Position numbers and translations under genes: made by a program. Source: Isoetes taiwanensis (lineage: Eukaryota; Streptophyta; Lycopodiopsida; Isoetales; Isoetaceae). Taken from it: DNA of 64,000 bases. The stretch is taken from positions 8,949,563 through 9,013,562 of the forward strand of contig JAJEKV010000014.1 of the NCBI GenBank assembly GCA_021234155.1, read 5' to 3'. The notes beneath the pieces were generated by a model. That model saw only the letters and a program-made list of their open reading frames with translations, was not told the origin of the DNA and did no database searches. The stretch's first letter is position 1, and each line of letters opens with the position of its first letter. Below are positions 22,216 through 32,590 of the stretch, piece after piece.

Positions 22216-22830
22216 TCATTCGGAATCATACAAGCTGGATTCTTGCTATGGGGAAAAGGATGAATTGACTCAAATTTTTGCAGGGGAGCTGGAGCATATA
22301 TTGCCCATGTTGTTCGCGGGCTATAGTGCCACAATTTTTGCTTATGGTGCCACCGAAAGCGGCAAAACGCACACAATGCAGGTAAAACTCTAAATTTATT
22401 CTTGCAAGAAAGATGCAAATATCTCCTGTTTATGCTGATATCAGGATTTTTTCGGGGCCGGGATGGAAACCCGGACTTATGACCTTGGCCCTTAAAGCCA
22501 TTCTTGCCCTAGCTCAAAATACACAGAGCAGAATAGAGGTTTCATATTATGAATTATACATGGACCGTTGGATTCCAAATCAAATGAGATTCTGTTTTTA
22601 GAAGATGGGCTTGGGACGATTCAAACAGGAGGCTTGACTCATGTTAGTATTTACCAGTAGAAGATGTCTCAGTTAAGGGATATGTTGTACTAAAATTATG
22701 TGTTGACACAGGTAGAAGTGAAGACCATCCATCAATTTCATGAGTTATTTGCTAAGGCATGTGCGCAGAGAAAAATTGGCCAAACTGGCCTAAATGACGT
22801 TTCAGTGAGAAGTCATGGAGCTCGATGATT
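22216..22830 (+). pseudogene. Kinesin motor-domain fragment, KIN-10-like
   Basis: The first exon (22216-22381) begins after an AG acceptor and reads SESYKLDSCYGEKDELTQIF then FAGYSATIFAYGATESGKTH, the kinesin nucleotide-binding region. The Walker motif is GATESGKT instead of GATGSGKT. A 63-bp intron with GT...AG ends (22382-22444) is retained, followed by KPGLMTLALKAILAL and VSYYELYMDR, and after further breaks QFHELFAKACAQRKIGQTGL then NDVSVRSHG, the switch I region. The sequence best recalls plant KIN-10 proteins. Stops at 22599-22601 and 22827, missing motor parts and no start show that it is a pseudogene. The retained intron indicates a copy of genomic DNA, not a processed transcript. Confidence 0.8.
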
Positions 22831-23294
22831 CTGATTCATGGGAATAACTCGGTATAGTGTGAAGATAAGTCTGAGAGTTCTATTATTATTTTATGTATGA
22901 GAATTTATGTTTGTGAATCTTCCTTCATGCATCATCTAGGATTAAGATGATGTGGTGTATTGACCAAAAAGGGTTGCAGGCTTTGGTAAATGCGTTGCTG
23001 GTCATATTTCAACAGACCATTAGCTTAGATCTGTATGTTCTCTTCTGTATTGTGCAAACAGGTATTGGAAATTGTTGCATTGTTGCCTGAAAGCTTGGGC
23101 CAACAAACACTCAGAAAGAAACAGCATGCTCAGATGGGGAACAAACAGGATTGTGCTCGGTTCTCCATTCGGGGTAAATCGTTCTTTGGCCATATTTTAA
23201 CGGACCATTAGCAAAAATAGCATGATATTTCTTATGGTCACTTTGCAAAATGTCATTTTGCAAAGCATGAACATTCAACGAGTGAACTATGGGC
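22831..23294. other. Non-coding stretch with a degenerate 40-bp duplication
   Basis: TAAATGCGTTGCTGGTCATA...AGACCATTAGC near 22987-23028 recurs as TAAATCGTTCTTTGGCCATA...CGGACCATTAGC near 23174-23215. The rest is unassigned and may hold degraded kinesin sequence. Confidence 0.4.
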
Positions 23295-23944
23295 ACAACA
23301 AGAAAAGCTGAAAACATCAACATTAATGATTTTCTTGTGTTATAGATTGGTCCAATTTTATTGTCCTAACCTCTTGTACATGAAGTTTTTTGGATTTTAA
23401 ATATGGAATTGTGCTTTGCTATTGCTAATAAAGTTGTTTGGATTTCAAATATGGAATACTATTACGAGTATCTTCGCAAGCTAAATATCAATTCACATGG
23501 TATTTCCTATTGCAAGCACATATGTTGCCAAAGATATGATTTGCAATGATTTCAAAAGATATGATTGGGTTTGAGTCCCGTGCCATAAATATGCTATTGT
23601 TCTACTATTACATGCATAAAATGCATCTTTTAGCATTCTAGTTGATTTAGAATATTTCCATTCTCATAGATCATCGTAGTTATTGCCTTTATCTCTAATT
23701 TTTTCTTCTAATGGAATCATTAAAATTCCCAATGGATCTCCATCCATTATCATTCACCATGTGTTATCGATATCATTGTTTTAATGTTGTGAATCCTTTT
23801 TGGCCCCGAAGGGGCCCGAAATTTTTTTAATATAACACGACCATATAACAATACATAACACTAAACCATTACGTCCAACACTTAAAAACTAAATCCCCCT
23901 TCAAACCCCCTTTGGTTTGGGTGCATATTCACACGGGGGGTGAC
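23295..23944 (+). repeat. Left arm of a 650-bp inverted duplication
   Basis: The whole arm, from ACAACAAGAAAAGCTG to ACGGGGGGTGAC, is matched in reverse complement by 24157-24804, with only a few single-base changes and small indels by eye (for example near 23545-23570 and 23733). The inner 150 bp (about 23793-23943) resembles the small MITE at 63803-63918. The outer 500 bp has no other relative in the window. Confidence 0.9.
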
Positions 23945-24156
23945 GTAGGGCAGCGAGAGCCCCTAAAATTATATTTCGCATGTAAAAATCAACACCATGT
24001 AGTATATTACCACAAATCTTATAGTATTTTGCAAAACTTATTATACAGTATAGCAAATTTTGTACTTGCATACCCCACAAACGAGGAACTTTACGTACGG
24101 TGTAGATTAAGGAATAAAGGGTGAATATGCCTATCCAACAGCTCTCGATGCCCGGA
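23945..24156. other. Spacer of the inverted duplication
   Basis: 212 bp of AT-rich unique sequence between the two arms, with no gene. As RNA the region would fold into a roughly 650-bp stem with this loop. Confidence 0.7.
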
Positions 24157-24804
24157 GTCACCCCCCGTGTGAATATGCACCCAAACCAAAGGGGGTTTGA
24201 AGGGGGATTTAGTTTTTAAGTGTTGGACGTAATGGTTTAGTGTTATGTATTGTTATATGGTCGTGTTATATTAAAAAAATTTCGGGCCCCTTCGGGGCCA
24301 AAAAGGATTCACAACATTAAAACAATGATATCGATAACACATGGTGAATGATAATGGATGGAGAACCATTGGGAATTTTAATGATTCCATTAGAAGAAAA
24401 AATTAGAGATAAAGGCAATAACTACGATGATCTATGAGAATGGAAATATTCTAAATCAACTAGAATGCTAAAAGATGCATTTTATGCATGTAATAGTAGA
24501 ACAATAGCATATTTATGGCACGGGACTCAAACCCAATCATATCTTTGAAATCATTGCAGTCATATCTTTGGCAACATATGTGCTTGCAATAGGAAATACC
24601 ATGTGAATTGATATTTAGCTTGCGAAGATACTCGTAATAGTATTCCATATTTGAAATCCAAACAACTTTATTAGCAATAGCAAGGCACAATTCCATATTT
24701 AAAATCCAAAAAACTTCATGTACAAGAGGTTAGGACAATAAAATTGGACCAATCTATAACACAAGAAAATCATTAATGTTGATGTTTTCAGCTTTTCTTG
24801 TTGT
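24157..24804 (-). repeat. Right arm of the 650-bp inverted duplication
   Basis: Reverse complement of 23295-23944. Only 6 bp beyond the arm, at 24810-24838, is a 29-bp sequence that matches 19145-19173 (next to the primer site of the non-coding LTR element) with one mismatch. Confidence 0.9.
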
Positions 24805-25579
24805 ATCTGAACATTCCCAAATCCCAAGAATCATATCATGGCCACTATCAATTTGGTAAGCCGATGGTTCAGCCACATTATAACTGGAACATAGGCAGTG
24901 GATTTCTTAGGTCTAAACTGATTTAAAGCAAAGGTCTAGCATTTTTGTGGCCCGTCGCCACAAGTTGACAATGTATATATTATATATATATATATACGAT
25001 ATACAATTTAGCGGGGCAAGCTATGGAGTGATACGGGGAAGAAAGCCAAGTGAACCTGAAACTTAGCATTGAAGGGTTTAAAGGTGTACTGGAATGTGTA
25101 GACTACATATGATCTACTGAATACAAAATGTAGGATGTTATAATTGGCATTTAAAATAAATGGACAATAGAATAAAACTCAAAACCATGGGGTTGACTGG
25201 TATGACATGAGAGTTCTTGCCTGCTTGGCGAATAACAGGTGTCTTCTAGAAATTCGGATGTGTTCTTGCATATAATACCAAAGACTAGACTTCAAACATG
25301 ATCCTCTATTGGATCACCTATAGTGGGGCCTAATGGTTTACTGGGAGTCACAATTTAGAACACGTAGGGCGAGAAGACTAATAAAAGTTAGAGCAATAGA
25401 AAGATAATTGTCCTTCTTGACATTTTGGATCATACTTGGATATGAAGGAAGAGATACAAAATGCAAGGCAGGTGCCCTGATGATTCTAGCTAACTCATGT
25501 CTCACGAGACTGGCCGAGAATCTGAAAATGTCACAGTTAAGGTTCATACATCTTTAGTTCCTACAATTCAAAGGTTAGG
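24805..25579. other. Non-coding stretch with an AT microsatellite
   Basis: Apart from the 29-bp match at 24810-24838 and a TA-dinucleotide run at about 24975-24998, nothing is recognised. Confidence 0.45.
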
Positions 25580-25589
25580 ATTTAAATGG

Positions 25590-25793
25590 GCATATGGCTC
25601 CTATAGGGTATTGCCACGTGGCAATGTGGATTACATTCACATTTACCTAGACATGTGCAATATAATGGGTTCTAATGGCTATACTCCATGGTATAAACCC
25701 TAACGATACATGGAAATGTACTTGAGATATACTAGTGACATGGCAGTATAATCTAATATTTATACCGTATATTATCCTAAAATGCTACATTAT
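25590..25793. repeat. Fragment related to the solo LTR at 27143-28682
   Basis: It shares ATTGCCACGTGGCAA, CATGTGCAATATAATGG, GTACTTGAGATATACTAGTGACAT-like and TTCATACCGTATGTTATG-like blocks, in the same order and spacing, with 28480-28680. It is the terminal part of a related, more diverged LTR. Confidence 0.6.
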
Positions 25794-26295
25794 TCCCACC
25801 TTGAATTGATGCCATCTGCATCATCACGAGTCTCCCCATCTTGGAACTTGCAGGATCTCTGCTAAACTCTGTTAATGCATGTAACCTAAGGTAATATTAC
25901 CCAATCAATATTACAATTGTCAAAAAATTTAACACAACATAATAAGGCAATCAATCTGCCTTGGTTTACTTATCTAAAATTTGCTCACTCATAATAATTA
26001 TTTCAAAGTTTCAATTTTTTGCCAATTTCCTTGTAACACATTATGCAATTTATGTGCTATAGGTCATGATCAAATGGTCTATGGGACCCATACAAATAAA
26101 CAAAGAATAGTCAGCCTATTACTCTCCAGGATTCATAACCCTCAACCTGAAGGATTTTTGTGGAAAAAGCTTAGTAGTAATAAGCTTGCTAATGAACTTT
26201 ACATGCCAGTGAAGTGATCAGGGGCATAATTTTGTCCACATGCTAGTATCTCTTTGAAGAGAAGATGCTAGTATCCCTACTAAAGTTGCGCTCGT
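25794..26295. other. Non-coding stretch, nothing certain
   Basis: No clear motif. The last part may be the 3' region of the minus-strand LINE that follows. Confidence 0.4.
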
Positions 26296-27142
26296 CATCA
26301 CCTGTAATGGTTGGTAGGTGCAAATGTTGGGCAATTCTGAAGCGTGTGGCACTCATCTTCAATAGTCTCTATTTGGCAGCATTGGTAGGCCCTCTTTTCT
26401 TGCTCTTTTTGAGCCCATCTGTATGCCTCAATTCTGAGGTGGGTGCTCCTGTGGGAATTTATCGCAATTGCTGTATGCTTTCCCATGGGTAAATGTGTAA
26501 ACAGATGTCACCTATGGACCTCCTAGCAAGCATGGGATGAATCTACTTTTTGTATTGCAATGTCTTTACTAGATTCAAAGCGTTATTATCCTAAAGCTTA
26601 CTTAGGAAACATGTGGTCAGATACTATATTGGTTGATTGTGATCCTCATTGTTATACGCCTGTATGCAGTCCCCTTCTTGCACATTCCATCTGGAGAACC
26701 AGATAGTTCATCTCCTTCCAAAAGGCTTTAAAGTGTTTGTGGACCCATGGCCACCATGGCCATTGCGACAAGGTTTAGAAGGCGCGTGATTCTCCCATGT
26801 TGATCACCTTCTGACAATATATTATGTGCTATTTTAGAGTAGCTCTTTGAAGAGATGGGTACTAGTCTCTTGCATAAGAATTCGATATGGGACTGTAGAC
26901 TTGACTCTAAATACTAACGTCAAAAAGGTTTTTTGTACCCATTCCAAGTCCTCCCAAGAAAAAAATGATATAACTGGCCCCCATACTTCCAGTCAATACA
27001 GAAGCACCAGCTCCATCAACACCCTGAACAAGTGCGACTGATGTGACAAGTCATAAAGCTCTACCCTGTGACAGTTCTTCTGCATTCATAGAGAGCCTTT
27101 CAGTCTGCCGTCACCTATTGCCTAATCCCAATACATGGTAAT
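26296..27142 (-). pseudogene. LINE ORF2, C-terminal half (interrupted by a solo LTR)
   Basis: On the minus strand, frames with breaks read ELYDLSHQSHLFRVLMELVL, then VWGPVISFFSWEDLEWVQ and KTFLTLVFRVKSTVPYRILM. This is the post-RT region of a plant LINE family (usually LYG.EVWG....W..IE..QK.FL). Further down, STHLRIEAYRWAQKE then IETIEDECHTLQNCPTFAP is a zf-RVT-like end (LRIExGRW...IEDExHxLxxCPxF). Several stops interrupt it, for example near 26850. The upstream part of the same gene is at 28688-29130, and the two halves were one before the LTR inserted. Confidence 0.75.
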
Positions 27143-28682
27143 TGTGACGTCCCCTACTCATATACGGTGCAATCACCGTATACAAACAGGAGTTCATCCC
27201 CCATACCAGTTCCATGCTAATATAGGGCTCTCCATGTATCACTGCAACCTTGAAGAGTTCCAGTGGGAAGAATGAAGGGGTCATTTACCCTGTCTCCCTC
27301 AGGGCCTACCTAGCTGCGGAAGCGTAATATACATGTCAGTAGTACATACATCAACATCATATGACCATCAGAAAGGATGGTTCACCACATATCTGCATAG
27401 ACAAAGATCAGCACATCACATATGGAATCCTACCCAAGGCTCAGACACAGGGATGGACTGACAAGCTTGGGCCTCCAGAGGTCATTGCAGACAGAATTCA
27501 TGGCAATGGATTTGGCTGGCATAAGAACATGGCTTAGGGTAGTCCACTCCATCCGCCCCTCCCGTGCACACTTTGCAGAGTAGGTTGAAAAGTATTGGGA
27601 CCTGACCGTAGCCTGCCGGGTGCATAGCCAGAGGGGCTGCTACTACTGGGTTGCATCTCCCCAGCCCCGATGAGGCAGGAGGAGAGTCACCTCCCCTCCA
27701 GAGGCATCCATGCCCTTCACAGGCGGCTAGATGGCCACTGCCCGTATTCGACTTGAACTCAATGGAAGGTGACGCATCACCCCACGAGTGTCGAGCTCAT
27801 GCCTTGCCCACACTCAGTGACAAGCCATTAAGCCTAGCCCGCATAGACCCCCGGTATGCCTTACACACCAGAGGGGTCACTCCGTGATGGGACAAGTTCC
27901 TCCTTGTCAACCGGTCTAGTCCCGCCACCCACAACTAGGCGGGCTCCTGTGCACGGGCCGCATTAATTGGGATTTAATGGGCTAACTATGATCATACAAC
28001 TACTTGGGCTCTGGGTCTCTACCCCCCTTCCCAATACACAAGAGTGGCACATAGAATGTCAAAACATCATCAACAGAACTGAACATAATAGAATACATCT
28101 ATTCTAATCTGCCTAATCATACATGGTTAGGTTCCTTTGTTAGTGTCCATCACTCTTAGGCTGTAGGGGTCGCCTATAGCTAAGAATGGATGCTAAACCT
28201 ACTGAAAGAGGCCTGATAACTCGGATCTACCTATCGAATCAATCACCCACCCGCATCTTGGCCGGCTCCCACTCCTTTGAAAGAGTCCATGCTGCTGATC
28301 CCGGGTCTGCTGATCTTGGATCGAGCTGCAACCTGGAAAATCCGACTTCTCTGCTTCCGTTCAGGCGGAAATGCATCCTCTGCTGCTCCAATCCGAGACT
28401 TAGGGGCTGAAAACTGAAAGGGTTTCCCTTTTAGGGTTTATGCCCCTTTAGCTCCACGCATTTAGGGCTGGTCCCTTTTTGGTCAATGGGTCATTGCCAC
28501 GTGGCAAAAAGGGATTATATTCACATGTTGCTTTAACATGTGCAATATAATGGTTCACAAGGTCGTACCCTAGGGTACTACCCTTTACGGTCGCCGTGTA
28601 CATGTCATCTGAGTCGACATGTACTAGTGACGTGTGAGTATAATATACGTATTCATACCGTATGTTATGCTGGAACATCACA
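27143..28682. mobile_element. Solo LTR, 1540 bp, inserted in a LINE
   Basis: Begins TGTGACGTCC and ends GGAACATCACA, near-perfect terminal inverted repeats of the TG...CA type. It is flanked by GTAAT on the left and ATAAT on the right (a 5-bp TSD with one mismatch). Both flanks are parts of the same minus-strand LINE reading frame, which supports the boundaries. A perfect 9-bp palindrome (TATACGGTG-CAAT-CACCGTATA) lies at 27161-27182. No coding region; open frames inside are accidental. Solo LTRs arise by recombination between the two LTRs of one element. Confidence 0.75.
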
Positions 28683-28687
28683 ATAAT

Positions 28688-29130
28688 CATGAACACCACT
28701 CCCAAGTACTTGTACATTTGTACTACTTCTACATCTTGATCTTGATAAGTGTAGGATTGCCTCTGTTTCCTTGAAGATGACATCAGGAGCACCTTTATAC
28801 TAGCCAATTGACATGCATCCCAGTGGCTTGGTAGGAAGTATCAGCGCATGCAGATGCTACTACATACTTGCTGGGGTGTAAGCCAAACGGCCCACGTCAT
28901 CCGCATATATTAGCTTTTGGATGATATGGGGTGCAAACCTACCCCCCCCCCCTTCCCCGGCCCCCCGCGAACCTCCATGTTGTGTAAGTCAATCCTCAAG
29001 CTGATCAATGTACAGTCCAAACATCATTGGAGAGAGTAAGCACCCTTGGCTAGCTCCAACACTTCTATTGATTACTCGTCCTAATAATGGGATTCGACTT
29101 GAGCATGTTTCATAAAGAAAGGCATCAAAC
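28688..29130 (-). pseudogene. LINE reverse transcriptase fragment with YADD box
   Basis: On the minus strand: ETCSSRIPLLGRVINRSVGA then SQGCLLSPMMFGLYIDQLED (the GxxQGCPLSPxLFxLYID motif), LIYADDVGRLAYTPAS (catalytic YADD) and VVQMYKYLGVVF. These are RT motifs in the right order, separated by stops and a poly-C run at about 28944-28955. The gene then continues at 27142 beyond the solo LTR. The N-terminal RT and the endonuclease are missing upstream of 29130. Confidence 0.8.
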
Positions 29131-30513
29131 TTTTCAAGTAATCAAAATTTACGGCAAGTATATGGGTTCGGCTATGAGTGCAAGGCTATATGATTACGGC
29201 TCCAACAAATTTTTAAACTATTGAGCCATCGAAAGTGCAAGTAGAACCTTCAACCTTGTTGTTGGCGATGACATTTGCATTTGCTTGATATTAGGGTCAT
29301 CAGGCCAAGCTTTAGATTAGTCTGGAACAATTGTTGTTAGGGTGAGGTTTTGTTAGATGGTTTAGTACGTCTATTAGTAAGCTTCAATAACAAATAAAAC
29401 TTCGAAATTTCTAGGGTATCTCTCCCCTTCACAGTCGCATTCAATAATGGAGCAAGGCTATATATGTGCTTTATATTTTTTTTTCCAACTTGCTATAGAG
29501 ATTCATAGCATCTCTTGAAGCTAGCAATGGCAGATTAAGAAAAGTACCATTCTGGCAGATGACTCTTTTATAATTCAAAAGCTTCTTCTACAACTATAAC
29601 CTTCCTAAGATCCTAATGAAATAAAAAAAGAATGTTTATCAATTTTTGTTCTATTAAAAGAAAAACCCTTCTAGATTCGAATTTAGAAAATATTTAAACC
29701 ATCCTAAACCATTCAAACAATTACACACAGGCTTTAAGTTAATCAGAACTTGGCTCTAATATCAATTGATATGAATGGTTCCTGCTTGCTCCATATTTAA
29801 AGAAACTCAATTAAGTATAACCAAATAAATTGACTGGAGCAAGACTCTTAGCATACTCACCACCCAACCAGGTTCAGGTTCGAGAACACTGCAAGCAAGC
29901 TTTAGCTCTGCCCACTTCAGAGAATCCAATACAATCCAACTATTCCATCTTCTTCTCTGGACTTCTTAAAGTTATGGCTTTAGCCTTTATGAAAATGATT
30001 TATACTACAAACTGGATTCTGACAAGCTAGAGGTTACAAGTAATTCTGCAGCAAAGACAAGGCTTGCAAAGGAATACCACTTCCTCAGCATTTATCAATA
30101 CCTCCTGGAATAAAGATCCAATTCCTCCTTATAATGTGATTCATCTTTTTGAAAAGGTATATGCTTGTAATTAGCTATTCACTAGCATTTTCAAGCAATC
30201 TTGAATGATCTAGTGTATGGTTGCATTTGATACTACCCGACCTGTTATAAATCCCATATAAGTTAAAGGGTTCACATCTTCCTATGGTTTTATCTTTGAT
30301 GGTGGTGGAGAAACATTCATATGGTTAGATGGGCTAATAAAGATACACGATTGTGCTATGCTTACTTAGTATTCATCCATCAACTCTCATGAACCAGTCC
30401 CCAAGCCATATTAGATGGACACGAATAATTCAAAGCTTTTATTGCTAGTATATATATAAGAATAGAGTTTATAAAAACATGTGTGTATCTTCGTAGACTA
30501 GTGGATTATGATA
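29131..30513. other. Non-coding stretch
   Basis: AT-rich, no gene recognised. At 29753-29775 the reverse complement of TATCAATTGATATTAGAGCC resembles a mutated tRNA-Met primer site on the minus strand, perhaps from a degraded Ty1-type LTR element. No LTR pair was found. Confidence 0.4.
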
Positions 30514-30617
30514 GTTTGGCAAGTGGACGAGCTTAGAGGGAAGGTACACTTCTCATTCCAAGTGGAAATAGTTTGGCAAGTGCACGAGCTTAGAGGGAAG
30601 GTACACTTCTCATTCCA
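30514..30617. repeat. Tandem duplication, period 57 bp
   Basis: GTTTGGCAAGTGGACGAGCT and its continuation through TCTCATTCCAAG (30514-) recur at 30571 with one substitution. Recent local duplication. Confidence 0.85.
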
Positions 30618-31604
30618 AGGCATTCTAATAAAAGTATTTCAAGGCATTTCAAACATGGCACTTAACAATTGCATGAGACATGGACTCATAGAGGTTATGG
30701 ACATTATGCAGAAAAAATTATGGGAATTTGTTAACGGACTAAGATTTTGTGCTCCTTTATGTAAATTTTGGACCTGAGGAATTGAAATTAACTAGAACCA
30801 AAACTGAGAAACATTAACTAGATCACATCTTGCTCAATGGAGGACTGCCGTAAATCTAGCTCGGAATTCTAAACTCCAATCATAACAGTGTTTAGGTTGT
30901 TTTTCCTTCAATTTGACTTGCATTTTTTTGGCCAAAAAGCTGTGGTTAATCGAACCATTTGGGTAGATATATGGGCATCCCAATAGAGGTCGCATGGACA
31001 ATGTTATGGTTATCATGGCTTTTCCTTGCACCTAGACAGGTCAGCATTCCATGACAATAGAGCATATGTAGTGAGCAATGAAGGGAGGCAATATTTTGTA
31101 CACAAAAACATTTGAAAAGTGATTTCGTATCAAATGTGGCCCCTCAATCAACATTTCAACATTGGCAAAGGCCCTTTCCAAATGGCATTCCACGTTACAT
31201 GTACATGCAAAAGTGGGGTCTTCATATGTACTACATTACAGGGAAGTAGAGTGGGTAGGGCACAACATATATACTAATCTATGCAGGAAAGAGACAAGAA
31301 GATGAAAATATAGTCTTAACGGTTGCCTAATACCGGATTATGACATAATCTAATTGTAATCCTTGTCGGCATACCAAGGATCACGTAAGCAATGAAAGAT
31401 TCACTTATACATGCCCTACACCCGCTCGTGTAAGATTGTGCAGATCTAGCATGAAAAAGACACCAAATATTTTTTTATCAACAGAATCGCACTCGAATAC
31501 TACAGAAAAACTTAACACAGATTGCTGGATGCTGTGGTTTTCATCTCATTCAATCCAAACCAAACTGGAACAGTATAAACTATGTACATGCATCTTGAAT
31601 GAAA
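30618..31604. other. Intergenic, downstream of the ERF gene
   Basis: No gene recognised. It includes the 3' flank of the minus-strand ERF gene. No clear AATAAA signal close to the stop was found. Confidence 0.45.
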
Positions 31605-32552
31605 TTAAGCATCTAAGCAAAAATTGCCAAAAGGGGCTGCATGTAAGAGCATTTCAAAATCCCAAGCCATGGCACTATTCAAATTCAACGCCAAGTATTC
31701 TGTCAATCCCTGCACGGAGTCATCTTCTGTCAAGCAGGAGGATTGGCCTTGACCACCATAGAGTTCCCAGCTTCCGTCGTCCCACAATTGAGAATCTGCC
31801 ATTTTTGTTCCCATATCCAAAACAGGTTTCGAAATCCTTGCCGTTTCAGTGAAGCCCTCTGGAAGATTGACGGGGCCCTTTTGATGGGTCGAATTTGTAT
31901 TTGTATACCCATTTCTGATAGCAACTGATATATCGCCATCGTTATCTGGAAAATCCCCCAAACAAAAAATCCGTCTCCAGTCATCAGAGTCTGCAACAGA
32001 GCTGGATGCGTCTGCAGAATTACATTTTTCGACGACATTGAGGTTTCGGGAGGAAGAGGAATGGACAGGGCTAGGGATGTGGGGGGGAACATGGTGGATC
32101 TGCTGGACGTTATAGAGGGCCTGGAGAGAGCGGAGGTCAGGCTGGCGAGTAAGGGCAGAGGAAGAAGAAGAAGGAGCAGGATTGTTAGACAAGCAGTCCA
32201 ACCATTCGGGCATGAGGGAGCATCTGGCATTACGAAGGGCGGCTTCGGTTTTCAGAGCTGCGGCATTTGGGACATCCAGAATATGGGTGCTCTCAGACGG
32301 GTAGACAAAATTAGTGCGGGCCTTGTTGCCGCGCATGGATCGAGCGGCGAGGTCGTAAGCGAAGGCAGCGTCTTCGGCAGTATCAAAGGTGCCGAGCCAG
32401 CGGCGCTCCTTGGTGTTGGGGTCTCGGATTTCCGCGGCATAGCGGCCCCAAGGCCGGCGTCTCACGCCCCTGTATTTTCCTTCACGGCATCGCTTCTTCT
32501 TTGGGGGTTTGGCATTCCCATTCCCCGCTGCGCTGCTTTGTTTGGAAGGCAT
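31605..32552 (-). CDS. AP2/ERF transcription factor (ERF subfamily, group VIII-like)
   Basis: Intronless gene of 315 residues. The AP2/ERF DNA-binding domain spans residues about 27-84 ([52 protein letters not shown]). Ala and Asp at the positions that separate ERF from DREB proteins (AEIRD) place it in the ERF subfamily, which typically binds the GCC box in the nucleus. A basic PPKKKR just before the domain is a likely nuclear signal. The domain is closest, from memory, to group VIIIb (LEP, ESR/DRN, PUCHI, FZP), regulators of meristem and organ development. The long C-terminal region is Ser-rich with acidic and WD-containing patches and shows no EAR motif. The first Met of an uninterrupted frame was chosen; a TATA box lies 31-38 bp upstream. 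It is the only apparently intact host gene here. Confidence 0.9.
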   Translation of the reverse strand: MPSKQSSAAGNGNAKPPKKKRCREGKYRGVRRRPWGRYAAEIRDPNTKERRWLGTFDTAEDAAFAYDLAARSMRGNKARTNFVYPSESTHILDVPNAAALKTEAALRNARCSLMPEWLDCLSNNPAPSSSSSALTRQPDLRSLQALYNVQQIHHVPPHIPSPVHSSSSRNLNVVEKCNSADASSSVADSDDWRRIFCLGDFPDNDGDISVAIRNGYTNTNSTHQKGPVNLPEGFTETARISKPVLDMGTKMADSQLWDDGSWELYGGQGQSSCLTEDDSVQGLTEYLALNLNSAMAWDFEMLLHAAPFGNFCLDA

Positions 32553-32582
32553 TTCAATTCAATTGCCAATTGGGGGTAGAGG

Positions 32583-32590
32583 TATTTATA
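32583..32590 (-). promoter_or_regulatory. TATA box of the ERF gene
   Basis: TATAAATA on the minus strand, 31 bp upstream of the ATG. If it is the one used, transcription would start almost at the ATG and the 5' leader would be only a few nucleotides; a second promoter further upstream is possible. A GC-rich G/T tract lies at 32690-32735. Confidence 0.45.

Noticed and set aside
27651-28410. Open frames inside the 1540-bp TG...CA unit
   Set aside because: Short, without motifs, and located inside a solo LTR, which is non-coding.
29753-29775. Minus-strand tRNA-Met primer site of another LTR element
   Set aside because: The match is mutated (GATATTAGAGCC for GGTATCAGAGCC) and no LTR pair was found, so it was mentioned only in the note for that stretch.
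32061-32579. 172-codon frame antisense to the ERF gene
   Set aside because: A shadow of the ERF coding sequence; composition follows the opposite strand's codons and no motif is present.
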